This document shows positions 23,595 through 33,280 of a stretch of DNA of 64,000 nt, in pieces. Each line of letters starts with the position of its first letter. Positions within the stretch are counted from its first letter, which is position 1. Below the pieces are notes generated by a model that worked only from the letters and a program-made list of their open reading frames with translations, was not told where the DNA came from and did not search any database. This DNA is from Shewanella baltica (lineage in GTDB: Bacteria; Pseudomonadota; Gammaproteobacteria; Enterobacterales; Shewanellaceae). A program made the position numbers and the translations under genes. The DNA is taken from contig NZ_UGYM01000002.1 in assembly GCF_900456975.1 (NCBI RefSeq), positions 1,860,001 through 1,924,000 on the forward strand, in the 5' to 3' direction.

Positions 23595-25232
23595 TTAGAT
23601 TTTAAACTGACCTAAGGTGCGGGACATGTCTTGGCTAATGTCTTGCAGTGACTGAGCCGCATGATTGTTGCTCTCGTTAGCTTTGACTGATACTTCCGTT
23701 AATTCCGAAATATTACAAATATTTCGATTAATTTCTTCGGTCACCAGTGATTGCTCTTCGGTGGCGCTCGCTAGTTGGGTATTCATATCACTGATATGGG
23801 CAATCAATTGCAGAATCGCCGCCATGGCTTTACCCGCTTCGTGGGCTTGGGCTTGCAACTCATCGGATTGCAGTTGAGTTTGATTGTTGCTCTTCATTAC
23901 TGAGCCAACGCCGGATTGGATCTCGCTAATGATTTTTTGGATCTCATTGGTCGAGTCTTGGGTGCGAGTAGCAAGGGCGCGAACTTCATCGGCAACCACG
24001 GCAAAACCGCGGCCGTGGGTCCCAGCTCGCGCAGCTTCAATGGCGGCATTAAGGGCGAGCAAGTTGGTCTGTTCGGCAATGCTGCGGATCACATCGAGAA
24101 TGCTACCGATCTGCTGTGAGGCGACGCCCAGTTTTTGGGTAATCACTTCAGAGGCTTTTAATTCAGCTACCAGCTTTTCAGTATTGCTGACCGTGTTGTC
24201 AATCACCACTTGGCTTTGCTGCGCTTGTTCTTTTACGCTATTTGCCGCATCGGCCGCTTGCTGGGTGTTGCTCGCCATTTCATGGGTGGTCGACAGCATT
24301 TGATTGACGGCGGTGGCAACGCTGCCCGTTTCTCTGTGGATATGCTCAGCACTTTGATTGGACTCTTCAACTGCAATTAAGAGTTGTTTTGCGTCTGTGT
24401 CTAACGCTTGGCCTAAGGGCTGTAAATGGCCGACCATGTCGCCAATTTTTTGTGCAAACATATTAAAGGCGCGGGCAAGGTGGGCAATTTCATCTTTACC
24501 TTGGGCATTAATGCGCTGACTTAAGTCGCCTTCGCCTTGGGCAATATCTTCAAGGGCATCAATAGCATCATTCAATGGCGAGGTGATGGAATGATTAAGC
24601 ACAAGGAAGAAGGCAAAAATCGGCACTGAAATCAAAAACATGATAATTAGGTAATCGATAATGACCGACTTTAAACTCGCTTTCACATCACTGAGATAAG
24701 CACCTGTCATCACTGTCCAGCCCCATTGCGGGTAGTAACGGGCTTCGGCGAGCTTATCTTCGATAGCGCGAGTCATAGGATCGGCTATGGGGTATTCGAG
24801 GGTGGTTTTCGATTTAGCCCGCGCTAATGGCAGCATAGTGGCCAATGGATTAGTGCCATTGGGTAATTTAAACGTTAATGCTGAGGTGCCAACAAGACTT
24901 GCATTGTCACCGTGGGCGAGGATTTGATTATTATCATCAATAACAATGAAATAGCCTGAGCCAGAATAGCGAGTCTGATTGATTAACTCAGCGGCAGCTT
25001 TCTTGGCGTCTTCTTCGCTGTATTTACCTTTGAGCGCATCCTGACGATGTACATCTATCACGCTTAACATGCTTGCGAGTTGACCGTCTATCTGTAGCCA
25101 TTTCTGCTCAATTAAATTGCTGTACTGCTCCTTAATCGAAAAACTGGCAAAACACACAGTCCCTATCGCGGCCATAAGAAGCATCATCATTAAGCGTTGC
25201 AAGATAGTAAATCGGCGCAAAAACGTGATCAT
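23595..25232 (-). CDS. Methyl-accepting chemotaxis protein with periplasmic Cache sensor
   Basis: The 545-residue chemoreceptor has TM1 (about 12-32) and a periplasmic single-Cache domain (sCache_2-like; [18 protein letters not shown] and [14 protein letters not shown]). TM2 follows (about 188-212), then HAMP and a cytoplasmic coiled coil with the invariant hairpin tip [18 protein letters not shown]. The ligand is unknown, although this Cache subtype often binds small organic acids. No CheR-tethering pentapeptide is seen at the C-terminus. It is divergent from the DUF3334 protein, itself CheX-like, so the pair may form a chemotaxis mini-locus. Confidence 0.95.
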   Translation of the reverse strand: MITFLRRFTILQRLMMMLLMAAIGTVCFASFSIKEQYSNLIEQKWLQIDGQLASMLSVIDVHRQDALKGKYSEEDAKKAAAELINQTRYSGSGYFIVIDDNNQILAHGDNASLVGTSALTFKLPNGTNPLATMLPLARAKSKTTLEYPIADPMTRAIEDKLAEARYYPQWGWTVMTGAYLSDVKASLKSVIIDYLIIMFLISVPIFAFFLVLNHSITSPLNDAIDALEDIAQGEGDLSQRINAQGKDEIAHLARAFNMFAQKIGDMVGHLQPLGQALDTDAKQLLIAVEESNQSAEHIHRETGSVATAVNQMLSTTHEMASNTQQAADAANSVKEQAQQSQVVIDNTVSNTEKLVAELKASEVITQKLGVASQQIGSILDVIRSIAEQTNLLALNAAIEAARAGTHGRGFAVVADEVRALATRTQDSTNEIQKIISEIQSGVGSVMKSNNQTQLQSDELQAQAHEAGKAMAAILQLIAHISDMNTQLASATEEQSLVTEEINRNICNISELTEVSVKANESNNHAAQSLQDISQDMSRTLGQFKI

Positions 25233-25589
25233 TGGGGGTTCTCAAAGGCTGATAATTGTTACTTAATATACCTGCGAATCAATCTCAATTGAATCGTCTG
25301 TGACATAAATTCAGCAAAAGCCGTTATAAAATATGAGTTTCTTTGATCTAAAGCGGGGAATCATGATAGGGAATTTTAATCTGTTGCATTATGGGGCATG
25401 TTCTTATTAAGTTATTCCGTTTTTTAAGTTCTTGCGCCTTGAAGGTTTTATCTGACCTATTAAATATCAATAAGTTAGCATTATGTTAACTTTACGGCCT
25501 TGCTAAATTAGGCTAATCAATTGTTTTAATTTTGATTTTTTACACTTTTACGCGCAAGATTAATGCATTATTCAGTTTGAGAATCGATT
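25233..25589. other. AT-rich intergenic region between divergent chemotaxis-like genes
   Basis: About 357 bases, strongly AT-rich near 25430-25570. It should hold both promoters. I could not find a convincing flagellar sigma-28 promoter or a repeat. Confidence 0.5.
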
Positions 25590-26318
25590 ATGACCACAAA
25601 TACTATCGTAACGTCGGATGATATTTTACTGAAGTTATGTCACTCAGTCGCCCACGTGCTCTCTAGCACCAGTGCCAGTAATGTTACCCACGCGGGTATG
25701 GTTCAAAGTATCGCGCGCACGCGTCTAAAACCCGATCTTGGTTGTTTCTCGATTTTTGATGGCGGTTTTTCAGGCCTAGTGGTGATCAACTTTTCCGCCT
25801 CTGCGGCGATTGAAATCTACCGTCGCTACATGCTGAACATGGGGATGCCTGAATCTGAATTAGCGTTTTCGCACACGTCAGATGAAGTGGGTAACGTGAT
25901 GGGTGAGTTGATGAACCAAATCTTAGGGGATTTTATTAATAAAATTTCAAAAGAATTACAAACGTCAATCAGCCAAAGCCAACCAAAAATGTTGACGATT
26001 AATAAAGAGTTAACTATTTCAATCGATGCTAACTTAGATGATGCTGTGGCCCGTAGAGTGTCGTTTAGAACTGAAAATAATCATATTTTCTACCTCGAAT
26101 TTGCCATGGATAAAACTGAGTTCATTCGTTTAGATGAATTTGTTTACGATGAAGAATTCGACCCCGACAGCCTGTTAGAGCAGCACAGCACGATAGGCGG
26201 TAATAAGGACTCAACGTCGAATGTTTCGCCTTGGGTGAAGATGGCCGACAAACCCGCCATTGCGACTCGCGCCATTGATAATGACGCCGATGATTTGCTC
26301 GATCAGCTTGGCATTTAA
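25590..26318 (+). CDS. DUF3334 family, CheX/CheC-like protein with CheZ-like tail
   Basis: The 242-residue soluble protein matches my memory of DUF3334. Residues about 10-180 look like a CheC/CheX fold. The helix SDEVGNVMGELMNQ supplies E106 and N109, spaced ExxN, with N102 at the D/S position and P132 lying 23 residues after N109. That is the phosphatase motif spacing of CheC, CheX and FliY. The last residues DADDLLDQLGI closely resemble the CheY-binding C-terminus of CheZ (DDLLDSLGF in E. coli). This suggests a CheY-phosphate or response-regulator phosphatase, not demonstrated here. It is divergent from a chemoreceptor. Confidence 0.85.
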   Translation: MTTNTIVTSDDILLKLCHSVAHVLSSTSASNVTHAGMVQSIARTRLKPDLGCFSIFDGGFSGLVVINFSASAAIEIYRRYMLNMGMPESELAFSHTSDEVGNVMGELMNQILGDFINKISKELQTSISQSQPKMLTINKELTISIDANLDDAVARRVSFRTENNHIFYLEFAMDKTEFIRLDEFVYDEEFDPDSLLEQHSTIGGNKDSTSNVSPWVKMADKPAIATRAIDNDADDLLDQLGI

Positions 26319-26423
26319 GCAGAAAATCTAAGTGTAAGACGGATGTTAATGCATTCGTCTATACAAGTTAGCGGAACTGTTTTAGTATCGACGCAAAATA
26401 ATCACTAAGGTTACCTCCTCTCT

Positions 26424-27470
26424 ATGGCATCGAAAGCGACCTCGATTGATATTGCTTATCGTGCTGGCGTATCCCAGTCTACGGTTTCCCGTGCCCTTAG
26501 AAACAGTCCGTTAGTCAATTTAGAGACCCGTCAACGTATTCAAGCCATTGCTAAAGAGCTGAATTACAAGGTTGATAAAAACGCCAGTAATCTTCGCACC
26601 CAAAATAGCCATACCTTAGCGCTGTTATTGTGTGAAGACCCCACCAATGATGACTCGTTAATCAATCCCTTTTTTCTGTCTATGCTAGGTTCAATTACCC
26701 GAGCAACTGCGCAGCAGGGTTATGATTTACTCGTTTCTTTTCAGCAATTATCCAGCGATTGGCATGCCGATTATGAAGACAGCAATAAAGCCGATGGCAT
26801 TATTCTGCTCGGTTATGGCGACTATATGGATTATGAGCAAAAGCTGGAGCGACTGTTAGCGCAGAATACCCATTTTGTGATTTGGGGCGCCGAGCATAAC
26901 AATAAGTCTGTGCTATCGATTGGTTGTGATAATCATCAAGGCGGCTTGATTGCGACAGAGCATTTAATTTCCCTTGGCCGCAAAGCGTTTGCCTTTTTAG
27001 GTGATGCTTCGAGCCATAGCCCTGAGTTTAGGGACAGATATTTAGGCCATGTCAAGGCGCTGCAAACAGCGAATATTCCCGTGGATCGCACTAAGCAAGT
27101 GTCGGCCATCAGCACCGAAAGTTCCGGCTACGATGCCGCTATGGTGTTGATTGCCCAAGGCGCTAAGTTTGATGCGATATTTGCGGCCAGCGATTTGATT
27201 GCCATCGGCGCGATTCGGGCGCTGAAAGAAAAGGGCATTTCAGTCCCAGAGCAAGTGGCCGTTGTGGGATATGACGATATTCCGGTGGCGAGTTTTGCCA
27301 ATCCGCCATTAACGACTATTAAGCAGAACACCCAATTAGCCGGTGAGATCTTAGTCGACAGTGTACTCAAACTTATCCGCGGGCAAGAGGTGAGTGCGCA
27401 GCTTATTCCTACAACCTTAGTGGTTCGCAGCTCATGCGGCATTGATAGCGCGCCGCTTAAGTCGCTATAG
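26424..27470 (+). CDS. LacI family transcriptional regulator
   Basis: The 348-residue protein has an N-terminal LacI helix-turn-helix (AYRAGVSQSTVSRALR, residues 11-26), a hinge helix NASNLR, and a periplasmic-binding-protein-like effector domain with the C-terminal VVGYDDIPVASF signature. Effector sugars cannot be read directly. The only palindromic LacI-type operators I see in the window lie upstream of the maltodextrin genes at 40764 and 47743, so a maltodextrin role is possible but inferred. No copy of that operator lies upstream of this gene itself. Confidence 0.93.
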   Translation: MASKATSIDIAYRAGVSQSTVSRALRNSPLVNLETRQRIQAIAKELNYKVDKNASNLRTQNSHTLALLLCEDPTNDDSLINPFFLSMLGSITRATAQQGYDLLVSFQQLSSDWHADYEDSNKADGIILLGYGDYMDYEQKLERLLAQNTHFVIWGAEHNNKSVLSIGCDNHQGGLIATEHLISLGRKAFAFLGDASSHSPEFRDRYLGHVKALQTANIPVDRTKQVSAISTESSGYDAAMVLIAQGAKFDAIFAASDLIAIGAIRALKEKGISVPEQVAVVGYDDIPVASFANPPLTTIKQNTQLAGEILVDSVLKLIRGQEVSAQLIPTTLVVRSSCGIDSAPLKSL

Positions 27471-27553
27471 ATGGCCGTTACCGCTAGCATAATGTTTTTG
27501 TCGGTAACCGATTGAATCGTTAATTTTACCTGTTGAAACTAAGCTGATGGAAC

Positions 27554-27586
27554 AAAGCCGATAATCCTAGGATATATCGGCTTTTT
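27554..27586. terminator. Terminator between the LacI gene and the exonuclease gene
   Basis: AAAGCCGATA and TATCGGCTTT form a 10-bp stem followed by TTTTT on the plus strand, with AAA before it for the other strand. The flanking genes are convergent. Confidence 0.85.
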
Positions 27587-27614
27587 ACTATCATTTAGCG
27601 GCGTTGTTCTTTGA

Positions 27615-28241
27615 TCACTTGCCTGCGTATTGACGCAAAAACTTTGGTACATCTGCTTTGGTTTTCTTAGCGATTTTTTGCAGTAACTCAAAGGTAGGGG
27701 CATTGACGCCGAACTCTTGCTGAAGGTCTGCCAGCATCGCTAGCCACAAATGGCCGGTCATTTCGGCATCGGCTAAGGCGCGGTGAAAAGTGCCATCGGT
27801 TGGCAACTGTTTATAACGCACTAAAGTACCTAACTGATGGTTGGGTGCCGCTTGATACAAACGTCTCGCCACCAGCAAGGAACAGCCAAATTGCCCAAGA
27901 TAACGATGGCGAATTTGGGCAAACTCCGCATCTAAAAAGCGTTGATCGAACGCCGCATTGTGGGCAACTAAATTGTGATCGGCGATAAAGTCGGCAAAAC
28001 GCGCCATCACTTCATTGCAGGGCGCCGCGTCCCTGAGCATTTGATTGCTGATCCCTGTGTAGTCCTCAATAAAGCGACTTATTCTAAATCCTGGGTTCAT
28101 TAACTCAGAAAATCTTTGGGTGATCACGCCGTCTTCAATCAGCACAGCTCCGATTTCAATCGCGCGATCTCCTTGATTGGGCGACAGCCCCGTGGTTTCA
28201 AAGTCGAGCACGACCAAAGTGTTAGCAGCTGATGTAGGCAT
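27615..28241 (-). CDS. DEDDh-type 3'-5' exonuclease (DnaQ-like)
   Basis: The 208-residue protein has the exonuclease motifs: VVLDFETTGLSP (first catalytic D and E), HNAAFDQRFL (second aspartate region) and HRALADAEMTG (histidine and last aspartate of DEDDh). It resembles stand-alone DnaQ/epsilon-like or RNase T-type exonucleases. Residues after 175 form a short basic helix ending QYAGK. Which nucleic acid it trims is unclear. It appears monocistronic and converges on the LacI gene. Confidence 0.92.
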   Translation of the reverse strand: MPTSAANTLVVLDFETTGLSPNQGDRAIEIGAVLIEDGVITQRFSELMNPGFRISRFIEDYTGISNQMLRDAAPCNEVMARFADFIADHNLVAHNAAFDQRFLDAEFAQIRHRYLGQFGCSLLVARRLYQAAPNHQLGTLVRYKQLPTDGTFHRALADAEMTGHLWLAMLADLQQEFGVNAPTFELLQKIAKKTKADVPKFLRQYAGK

Positions 28242-28460
28242 AGATCTTACATGGACTCAATAAATGATGTGTCAGCATTAGCGCTGTTTGTGGCGAAATG
28301 CTTTTTGATAAGCCGATTGTAATTCAATACGTTAGTAAATTCACTATCACATTGATGCTGACAAAAGACTTAATGCTTTGTTGATCCGGTCGAGCTTTCT
28401 TGGTTTCGCTTCCTGTTAGCATTTGCTGCTATGAATAACAGTTTGGTTTGTGAGCAACCC

Positions 28461-29618
28461 ATGCAACTCGATATTAACGGCTTAACGCCCGCGCAATTTT
28501 TAGCAGAATATTGGCAGAAAAAACCTTTGGTGATCCGCCAAGGATTCAAGCATTTTCAAGATTTAGTCTCTTCTGAAGAATTAGCTGGCTTAGCCATGGA
28601 TGAGCTGGTGGAATCTCGGCGGGTGTACCAACAAGCAGGCCAATGGCAGGCGGAATTTGGCCCCTTCGATTCCTACGATCATCTCGGAGAACGGGATTGG
28701 ACTTTAATAGTCCAAGCCTTGAATAACTGGGTGCCCGATGCGGAAGCCTTGATCCAATGCTTTGATTTTATTCCGCGCTGGCGTTTAGATGATGTGATGG
28801 TGAGTTTTGCGACGCAAGGCGGTGGCGTGGGGCCGCATATCGATCTGTATGATGTGTTTATTTGCCAAGGTTCGGGACGTCGCAGTTGGCGCGTAGGCGA
28901 TCTGGGGCCGCACAAAGAGTTTGCCGCCCATCCCGCTTTGCTGCACACCGAAGCCTTTGACCCGATTATCGATACTGAGTTGTTGCCTGGCGACATCCTT
29001 TATATTCCCCCTGGATTCCCCCATGACGGCATAACCTTAGAACAGTCGTTAAGTTTTTCAGTGGGTTATCGCACCGCCTCCGCCAAAGATATGATAAGTG
29101 CTTTGGCCGATCATTTGTCTGAACAGGATTTAGGCGCACAGCAGATTTCAGATCCAGACCGCGAGCTGACCACCCGCAGTGGTTGTGTCGATAATGGCGA
29201 TTTAGCGCGGTTACGCACCCAACTGACTAATATGTTGACCGATGAACTGGTGAGCGAGTTTTCGGGCCGCTATTTAACTCAGTCAAAATGCGCCTTAGAT
29301 TTACCCGATGAGCCATTGGACATCACGCAAGACGAAGTGCTCGCTTGGCTCGATGAGCAGCCGCTTATTCGCCTCGGCGGGCTGCGCTGTTTGTATTTTG
29401 ATATCAATGTGGCACAGGGCGTTGTCTATATTAATGGTGATAAGTATCAGCTTTCAGCCGAATTGGCCGCAGTGATCCCATTACTATGTGATAGTAATCA
29501 GTTGGATAAAGCTGCCTTAGCCCCTTGGTTAGCCCATGCTGATTTGCTCACGCAACTTACCGAGTGGGTGAATCTAGGCTACTGGTACTTTGAAGATCTC
29601 AGCGATGAAGAGTGTTAA
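28461..29618 (+). CDS. roxA: 50S ribosomal protein L16 arginine hydroxylase, RoxA/YcfD
   Basis: This is an iron/2-oxoglutarate oxygenase of the JmjC cupin type. Counting from the ATG at 28461 (385 residues), the iron ligands are H126 and D128 (PHIDLYD) and H188 (GFPHDG). In E. coli YcfD they are H125, D127 and H187, which supports this start over one 10 codons upstream. The N-terminal LTPAQFLAEYWQKKPL also aligns with the family. It hydroxylates an arginine of ribosomal protein L16. The C-terminal winged-helix part completes the usual length. Confidence 0.94.
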   Translation: MQLDINGLTPAQFLAEYWQKKPLVIRQGFKHFQDLVSSEELAGLAMDELVESRRVYQQAGQWQAEFGPFDSYDHLGERDWTLIVQALNNWVPDAEALIQCFDFIPRWRLDDVMVSFATQGGGVGPHIDLYDVFICQGSGRRSWRVGDLGPHKEFAAHPALLHTEAFDPIIDTELLPGDILYIPPGFPHDGITLEQSLSFSVGYRTASAKDMISALADHLSEQDLGAQQISDPDRELTTRSGCVDNGDLARLRTQLTNMLTDELVSEFSGRYLTQSKCALDLPDEPLDITQDEVLAWLDEQPLIRLGGLRCLYFDINVAQGVVYINGDKYQLSAELAAVIPLLCDSNQLDKAALAPWLAHADLLTQLTEWVNLGYWYFEDLSDEEC

Positions 29619-29728
29619 GGCGGAATGAGACAAAGCTTGGTATATGTTAATACCGTTTTAGCGTTAACGCTCGACGGGCTTAGCGCTATATGTTTTTTAG
29701 ATCTAGATGGGTTTTAGTGCTATATGGA

Positions 29729-29783
29729 GTTTAGAGTTAGTTTAGAGTTAGTTTAGAGTTAGTTTAGAGTTAGTTTAGAGTTA
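29729..29783. repeat. 11-bp tandem repeat, five copies
   Basis: Five exact copies of GTTTAGAGTTA between roxA and umuC. More degenerate TTAG-containing stretches precede it from about 29650 (GCGCTATATG and GTGCTATATG). It spans no stop codon and lies 50 bases beyond the umuC stop. Confidence 0.9.
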
Positions 29784-29832
29784 GGTGGGTTCTGTAATTC
29801 GCAGATGGTCATTTAGCCACTGGATTTGTTGA

Positions 29833-31107
29833 TTATTTCACTATGGGCAATTGTGCCCATTGGGTGGTGTAACGAGGGGAAAGCTGCTCACGCTTCATTC
29901 CCCAAGTCGGGTCAATACCTTGTCCTGCAAACCAAATTTTTCCATGACCGCTGTGGTTAACTTTATCGAGTAACTGCATCAACTCCTTGCTTTTAGGCCT
30001 AGGCGTGACGTCATCGAATAATCCGAGCTGAAACACGCCTGCACCAGAAAAATCCCCTAACATGACACCGGCCTTTGCATAGGCATGACCTTCACGCCAA
30101 ATACGTTGCAGTAGGCTTTGGCCAAGGGTGACAAAATCACGCGTATCATTGCTGGGGCGAACTAAACTGCCCGACAGTGATTTGCTGTACTGGGGAGTTG
30201 CATCGCTAAAAGGGCTAGTACGCACAAATACTGACATCGCTTTAGCGTACTGGCGCTCGGAGCGCAGTTTTTCACAGGCCCTAAAAGTGTATTCATTGAT
30301 TGCCTGTTGCATCGCTTCTAAATTATCAATACGGCTGCCAAAGGAGCGGGAGCTGATAATTTGTTGCTTAGTGGCGGCGACCTCTTGTATGTCATCACAG
30401 GCAATGCCGTTAAGTTCGCGTACCGTGCGCTCAACGGTGACAGAAAAGGTGTCGCGGATAAGCTTGGGATGCGCATCCGCCAATTGCAACGCGGTATTTA
30501 TGCCCATGATGTTCAAGCGTTTTGTAAGCCTACGGCCTATTCCCCAGACTTCGTCGACAGGGATAAGCGCCATCAGCCGTCGTTGGCGTTCACGGTCGCG
30601 CAAGTCAACCACGCCCCGCGTCGCGGGATAACGTTTCGCGGCATGGTTTGCCAGTTTAGCGAGAGTTTTTGTCGGTCCAATGCCGACGCAAACACTGATC
30701 CCAATCCACTGCGGTATCCGTTGATAAATATCTAAGGCAAGCTGATGAATATCAATACATTTATCGAGACGAGAAAGGTCTAAAAACGCTTCATCAATAC
30801 TATACACTTCTACTTTCGGTACCATTTGTTCTAAGGTGGTCATGACTCTATTTGATATGTCGGCATAGAGTGCATAGTTGGAGGAGAATACCGCGACGTG
30901 ATGCTGGCGGAGCTGGTTTACGATTTGATACACAGGCACCGCCATCTTGATGCCAAGTTGTTTTGCCTCTGCCGAGCGGGCGACGACGCAGCCATCGTTA
31001 TTGGATAACACCACAATCGGCCTGCCAGCTAAATCTGGCCTAAACATCCGCTCACAGGAGGCATAAAAATTATTGCAATCGACGAGGGCAAATAATGAGG
31101 GCGTCAT
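29833..31107 (-). CDS. umuC: DNA polymerase V catalytic subunit UmuC
   Basis: The 424-residue Y-family polymerase has the N-terminal catalytic motif [15 protein letters not shown] and the [11 protein letters not shown] motif with palm aspartate/glutamate. A helix-hairpin-helix thumb ([12 protein letters not shown]) and a little-finger domain follow. It copies past DNA lesions with UmuD'2 during the SOS response. Its ATG overlaps the umuD stop (ATGA) so translation is coupled. Length is close to E. coli UmuC (422). Confidence 0.96.
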   Translation of the reverse strand: MTPSLFALVDCNNFYASCERMFRPDLAGRPIVVLSNNDGCVVARSAEAKQLGIKMAVPVYQIVNQLRQHHVAVFSSNYALYADISNRVMTTLEQMVPKVEVYSIDEAFLDLSRLDKCIDIHQLALDIYQRIPQWIGISVCVGIGPTKTLAKLANHAAKRYPATRGVVDLRDRERQRRLMALIPVDEVWGIGRRLTKRLNIMGINTALQLADAHPKLIRDTFSVTVERTVRELNGIACDDIQEVAATKQQIISSRSFGSRIDNLEAMQQAINEYTFRACEKLRSERQYAKAMSVFVRTSPFSDATPQYSKSLSGSLVRPSNDTRDFVTLGQSLLQRIWREGHAYAKAGVMLGDFSGAGVFQLGLFDDVTPRPKSKELMQLLDKVNHSGHGKIWFAGQGIDPTWGMKREQLSPRYTTQWAQLPIVK

Positions 31108-31523
31108 TTGAGCTTTTTCACTACGTTGGTCACCACCCCAAAGATGTTTAACTCTGACTCATCATTGATGGCAATCGGGGAGAATAAGGCATTACGTGGC
31201 AGCAATTGCACCACAGGGCGCAGCTGTAATTGCTTTACAGTAAACTCGCCGTTGACTGCTGCGACAACGGTATCTCCGTGGGCCGGCTGTAATGAGCGAT
31301 CCACCACTAAAATATCACCGGAGAAAATCCCCGCTTCGATCATCGAATCCCCTTGGACTTTGACAAAAAACGTGGCGGCGGGATGCTTGATGCATAACTC
31401 ATTGAGATCTAATGTTTGTTCTACATAGTCTTGGGCTGGTGACGGAAATCCTGCGGCAATCAAGGAGCTAAATAGCGAGAGCCGATATTGGGTATGTTTG
31501 GTGAAGCGGCCTAGGATCATCAT
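31104..31523 (-). CDS. umuD: SOS mutagenesis protein UmuD
   Basis: The 139-residue protein is UmuD. The catalytic serine is S60 (QGDSM) and the lysine is K97 (FTVKQL), identical numbering to E. coli. The self-cleavage bond lies at A24-G25, where E. coli has C24-G25. RecA filament-stimulated cleavage yields UmuD', which pairs with UmuC. A LexA box lies 15 bases upstream. The numbering supports the ATG at 31523, although the ribosome-binding site is weak. Confidence 0.96.
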   Translation of the reverse strand: MMILGRFTKHTQYRLSLFSSLIAAGFPSPAQDYVEQTLDLNELCIKHPAATFFVKVQGDSMIEAGIFSGDILVVDRSLQPAHGDTVVAAVNGEFTVKQLQLRPVVQLLPRNALFSPIAINDESELNIFGVVTNVVKKLK

Positions 31524-31537
31524 AATAAATCACAATA

Positions 31538-31557
31538 TACTGTACGTATGAACAGTA
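31538..31557 (-). promoter_or_regulatory. LexA (SOS) box of umuDC
   Basis: TACTGT, eight bases, ACAGTA: a near-ideal CTGT-N8-ACAG LexA site immediately upstream of umuD, with symmetric flanking TA bases. Confidence 0.92.
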
Positions 31558-31715
31558 TAGTCTAACAATGAAACTTATCGAAAGAATTTATGTGGAGACA
31601 GTTGTGTTATCGACCCTGGCGCAAAGACGAACTTGTTTTATGCTGTGTGATGATTGTATGCGCTGTCGAGCGATGAGTGCCGAGTGCTGGGCAATTGATG
31701 ATGGCTGCTCTAAAG

Positions 31716-31747
31716 CACCCTTGGCGGCGTCAATACCGCCAAGGGTG
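31716..31747. terminator. Perfect 12-bp stem, probable terminator of the SLC13-type gene
   Basis: CACCCTTGGCGG and CCGCCAAGGGTG form a perfect 12-bp stem with an eight-base loop. The T run is weak on both strands (CTTTAG on the minus strand), so termination is likely rather than certain. It lies about 60 bases past the transporter stop. Confidence 0.6.
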
Positions 31748-31763
31748 AGTGTTTCGTCAATTT

Positions 31764-31819
31764 AATTTAGTTAACGCACTTTAGTTAACCCGCTTTAGTT
31801 AACGCAATTTAGTTAATCC
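31764..31819. repeat. 14-bp tandem repeat spanning the stop codon of the SLC13-type gene
   Basis: Four 14-base units (31764-31777, -31791, -31805, -31819), read on the minus strand as GGATTAACTAAATT, GCGTTAACTAAAGC, GGGTTAACTAAAGT and GCGTTAACTAAATT. The gene's own TAA (31811-31809) is inside the first unit, so the repeat copies the gene's end into its 3' flank. Confidence 0.85.
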
Positions 31820-33200
31820 AACCGAGCCATAGCCACCACAGATAATCCAGTGGGATCAGTGCAACGAGCGTTATTGCCGCCAGCGGTAAGGTGATGTTAA
31901 GTAGTTTGCTTAAGGGCTCTTGGGATAATTGCATCGCCAAAATCAACGGGGCAACCTGATAAGGAAAAATTACGGTTGAGAAACCGATCACCTGCGTCAT
32001 TAATACCGCAGGGGTGGAGAAGCCAGTTGCATTGGCAAAATCTGCCGCCATGGGGGACAACACTGTCGGCACACCTGGAACCGTTGCTACCAATCCCGTC
32101 AGCGTCCCCATCAGCGATAACGACATGAAATTCAGGAACGATGCCCCTTGCTGCAATGGTAGCCATTCACTGAACAATTGGCCTAGCGCAGTGCCAAGTC
32201 CAGATTGATTGACCAATGCCCCTAGACCTAAGGCCGCCGCGACAAAAATGACGGTCGCAAAATCCACCGAACTATTAAAACTCTTAGGCTCAAGCACTCC
32301 CCATTTGGGGAGCAATAACAAGATAGCTGTGGTCAGTCCAACCCACGCCGGATTGACCCCGTGCAGTGAGTCTGTCGCCCAAAACAGTAAAGTTATCGCA
32401 AGTAATACTGTGACTTTCTTTTGCATACCAAGATTATAAGCTTCTGTTTCAATAACGCTTTCAGGCCGATTTTCATCTATTTTTGCAGGAAATAGGAAGA
32501 CGACTAGCGCCACAATCAATATCGATTTGAGCAAACCAAGGATTGGAAAATGCAGTAAGAGATACTCGGTATAACCAAAATGGATATTGAATAGATTCTC
32601 GCTGGAACCCGCCAATATCATATTGGGAATATTCGCGGGCAACACGGCAAAACTGGGCATGTTACACGCCAGTGCCAAGGCGGTCGCAATGCCTATCCGC
32701 CCATGACTACCACGAGCAAAACCGACTTGCTCAGCTAACGCCATACCAATTGGCACCATGACCACCGCACGGCCAACGGATGAGGGCATCACAAAGCCAA
32801 GCAGCACGGCACTAAAGACCAAACCCGCAATCAAGCGTGGATAACTTGAGGTCAGTATGGGGGCAATCAAACTGGCCATTCTGCGACTTAAACCAGACTG
32901 AGTGATGGCACTGCCAATCACAAACCCTGAAATGATTAACCACACCGCAGTCGAGCCGAATCCTGAAAAAAGTACACTCGGCTCAATGAGTTTGAAAATG
33001 GTGGCAAGGGCAAAAAATATTAATCCCGCCATAAAGGGCGGGAAAAAACCTGTACTCCAAAACATTAAGGTCACTAATACTACGCCACCGCTATAGGAAA
33101 ACACCGCGGGATGCTGACTCAGCGGAAAAAGTGCAAGTAAAGTAGCGATCAACAGTGCACTGAAAAACGCTAGCGGTTTAACGTCAATAAAACGTTTCAT
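31809..33200 (-). CDS. SLC13/DASS-type (CitT/ArsB-like) anion transporter
   Basis: The 463-residue membrane protein has about 11-12 hydrophobic helices and the ion-transporter superfamily style of two inverted halves. GSTAVWLIISGFVIGSAI and FVMPSSVGRAVVMVPI, and later SLSLMGTLTG with TVPGVPTVLSPMA, resemble SLC13-type (SNT-like motif) carriers of dicarboxylates, citrate or sulfate. Substrate is unknown. AGGTCGG precedes the ATG. It is divergent from an AraC regulator 80 bases away, which likely controls it. Confidence 0.87.
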   Translation of the reverse strand: MKRFIDVKPLAFFSALLIATLLALFPLSQHPAVFSYSGGVVLVTLMFWSTGFFPPFMAGLIFFALATIFKLIEPSVLFSGFGSTAVWLIISGFVIGSAITQSGLSRRMASLIAPILTSSYPRLIAGLVFSAVLLGFVMPSSVGRAVVMVPIGMALAEQVGFARGSHGRIGIATALALACNMPSFAVLPANIPNMILAGSSENLFNIHFGYTEYLLLHFPILGLLKSILIVALVVFLFPAKIDENRPESVIETEAYNLGMQKKVTVLLAITLLFWATDSLHGVNPAWVGLTTAILLLLPKWGVLEPKSFNSSVDFATVIFVAAALGLGALVNQSGLGTALGQLFSEWLPLQQGASFLNFMSLSLMGTLTGLVATVPGVPTVLSPMAADFANATGFSTPAVLMTQVIGFSTVIFPYQVAPLILAMQLSQEPLSKLLNITLPLAAITLVALIPLDYLWWLWLGWIN

Positions 33201-33280
33201 GTTTACCGACCTATTGGGTTGAATACGTAAAAGATGCCAACTAAGATAGCTGACTTAGTTTGGCGTTTTAAGAGGGTAAT

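Noticed and set aside
26337..26360. Imperfect hairpin AGACGGATG/CATTCGTCT after the DUF3334 gene
   Set aside because: No T run follows and one base pair is mismatched, so it was not called a terminator.
29729..29783. CRISPR-like reading of the tandem repeats in this window
   Set aside because: Units are 7-15 bases, directly adjacent and without spacers, so none is a CRISPR array.
31568..31765. 65-codon ORF between umuD and the SLC13-type gene
   Set aside because: It is rich in cysteine and charged residues, has no ribosome-binding site and runs through the perfect hairpin at 31716-31747.
33224..33238. TTGAATACGTAAAAG upstream of the SLC13-type gene
   Set aside because: Only one half of the palindrome is present, so it is weak as an operator.
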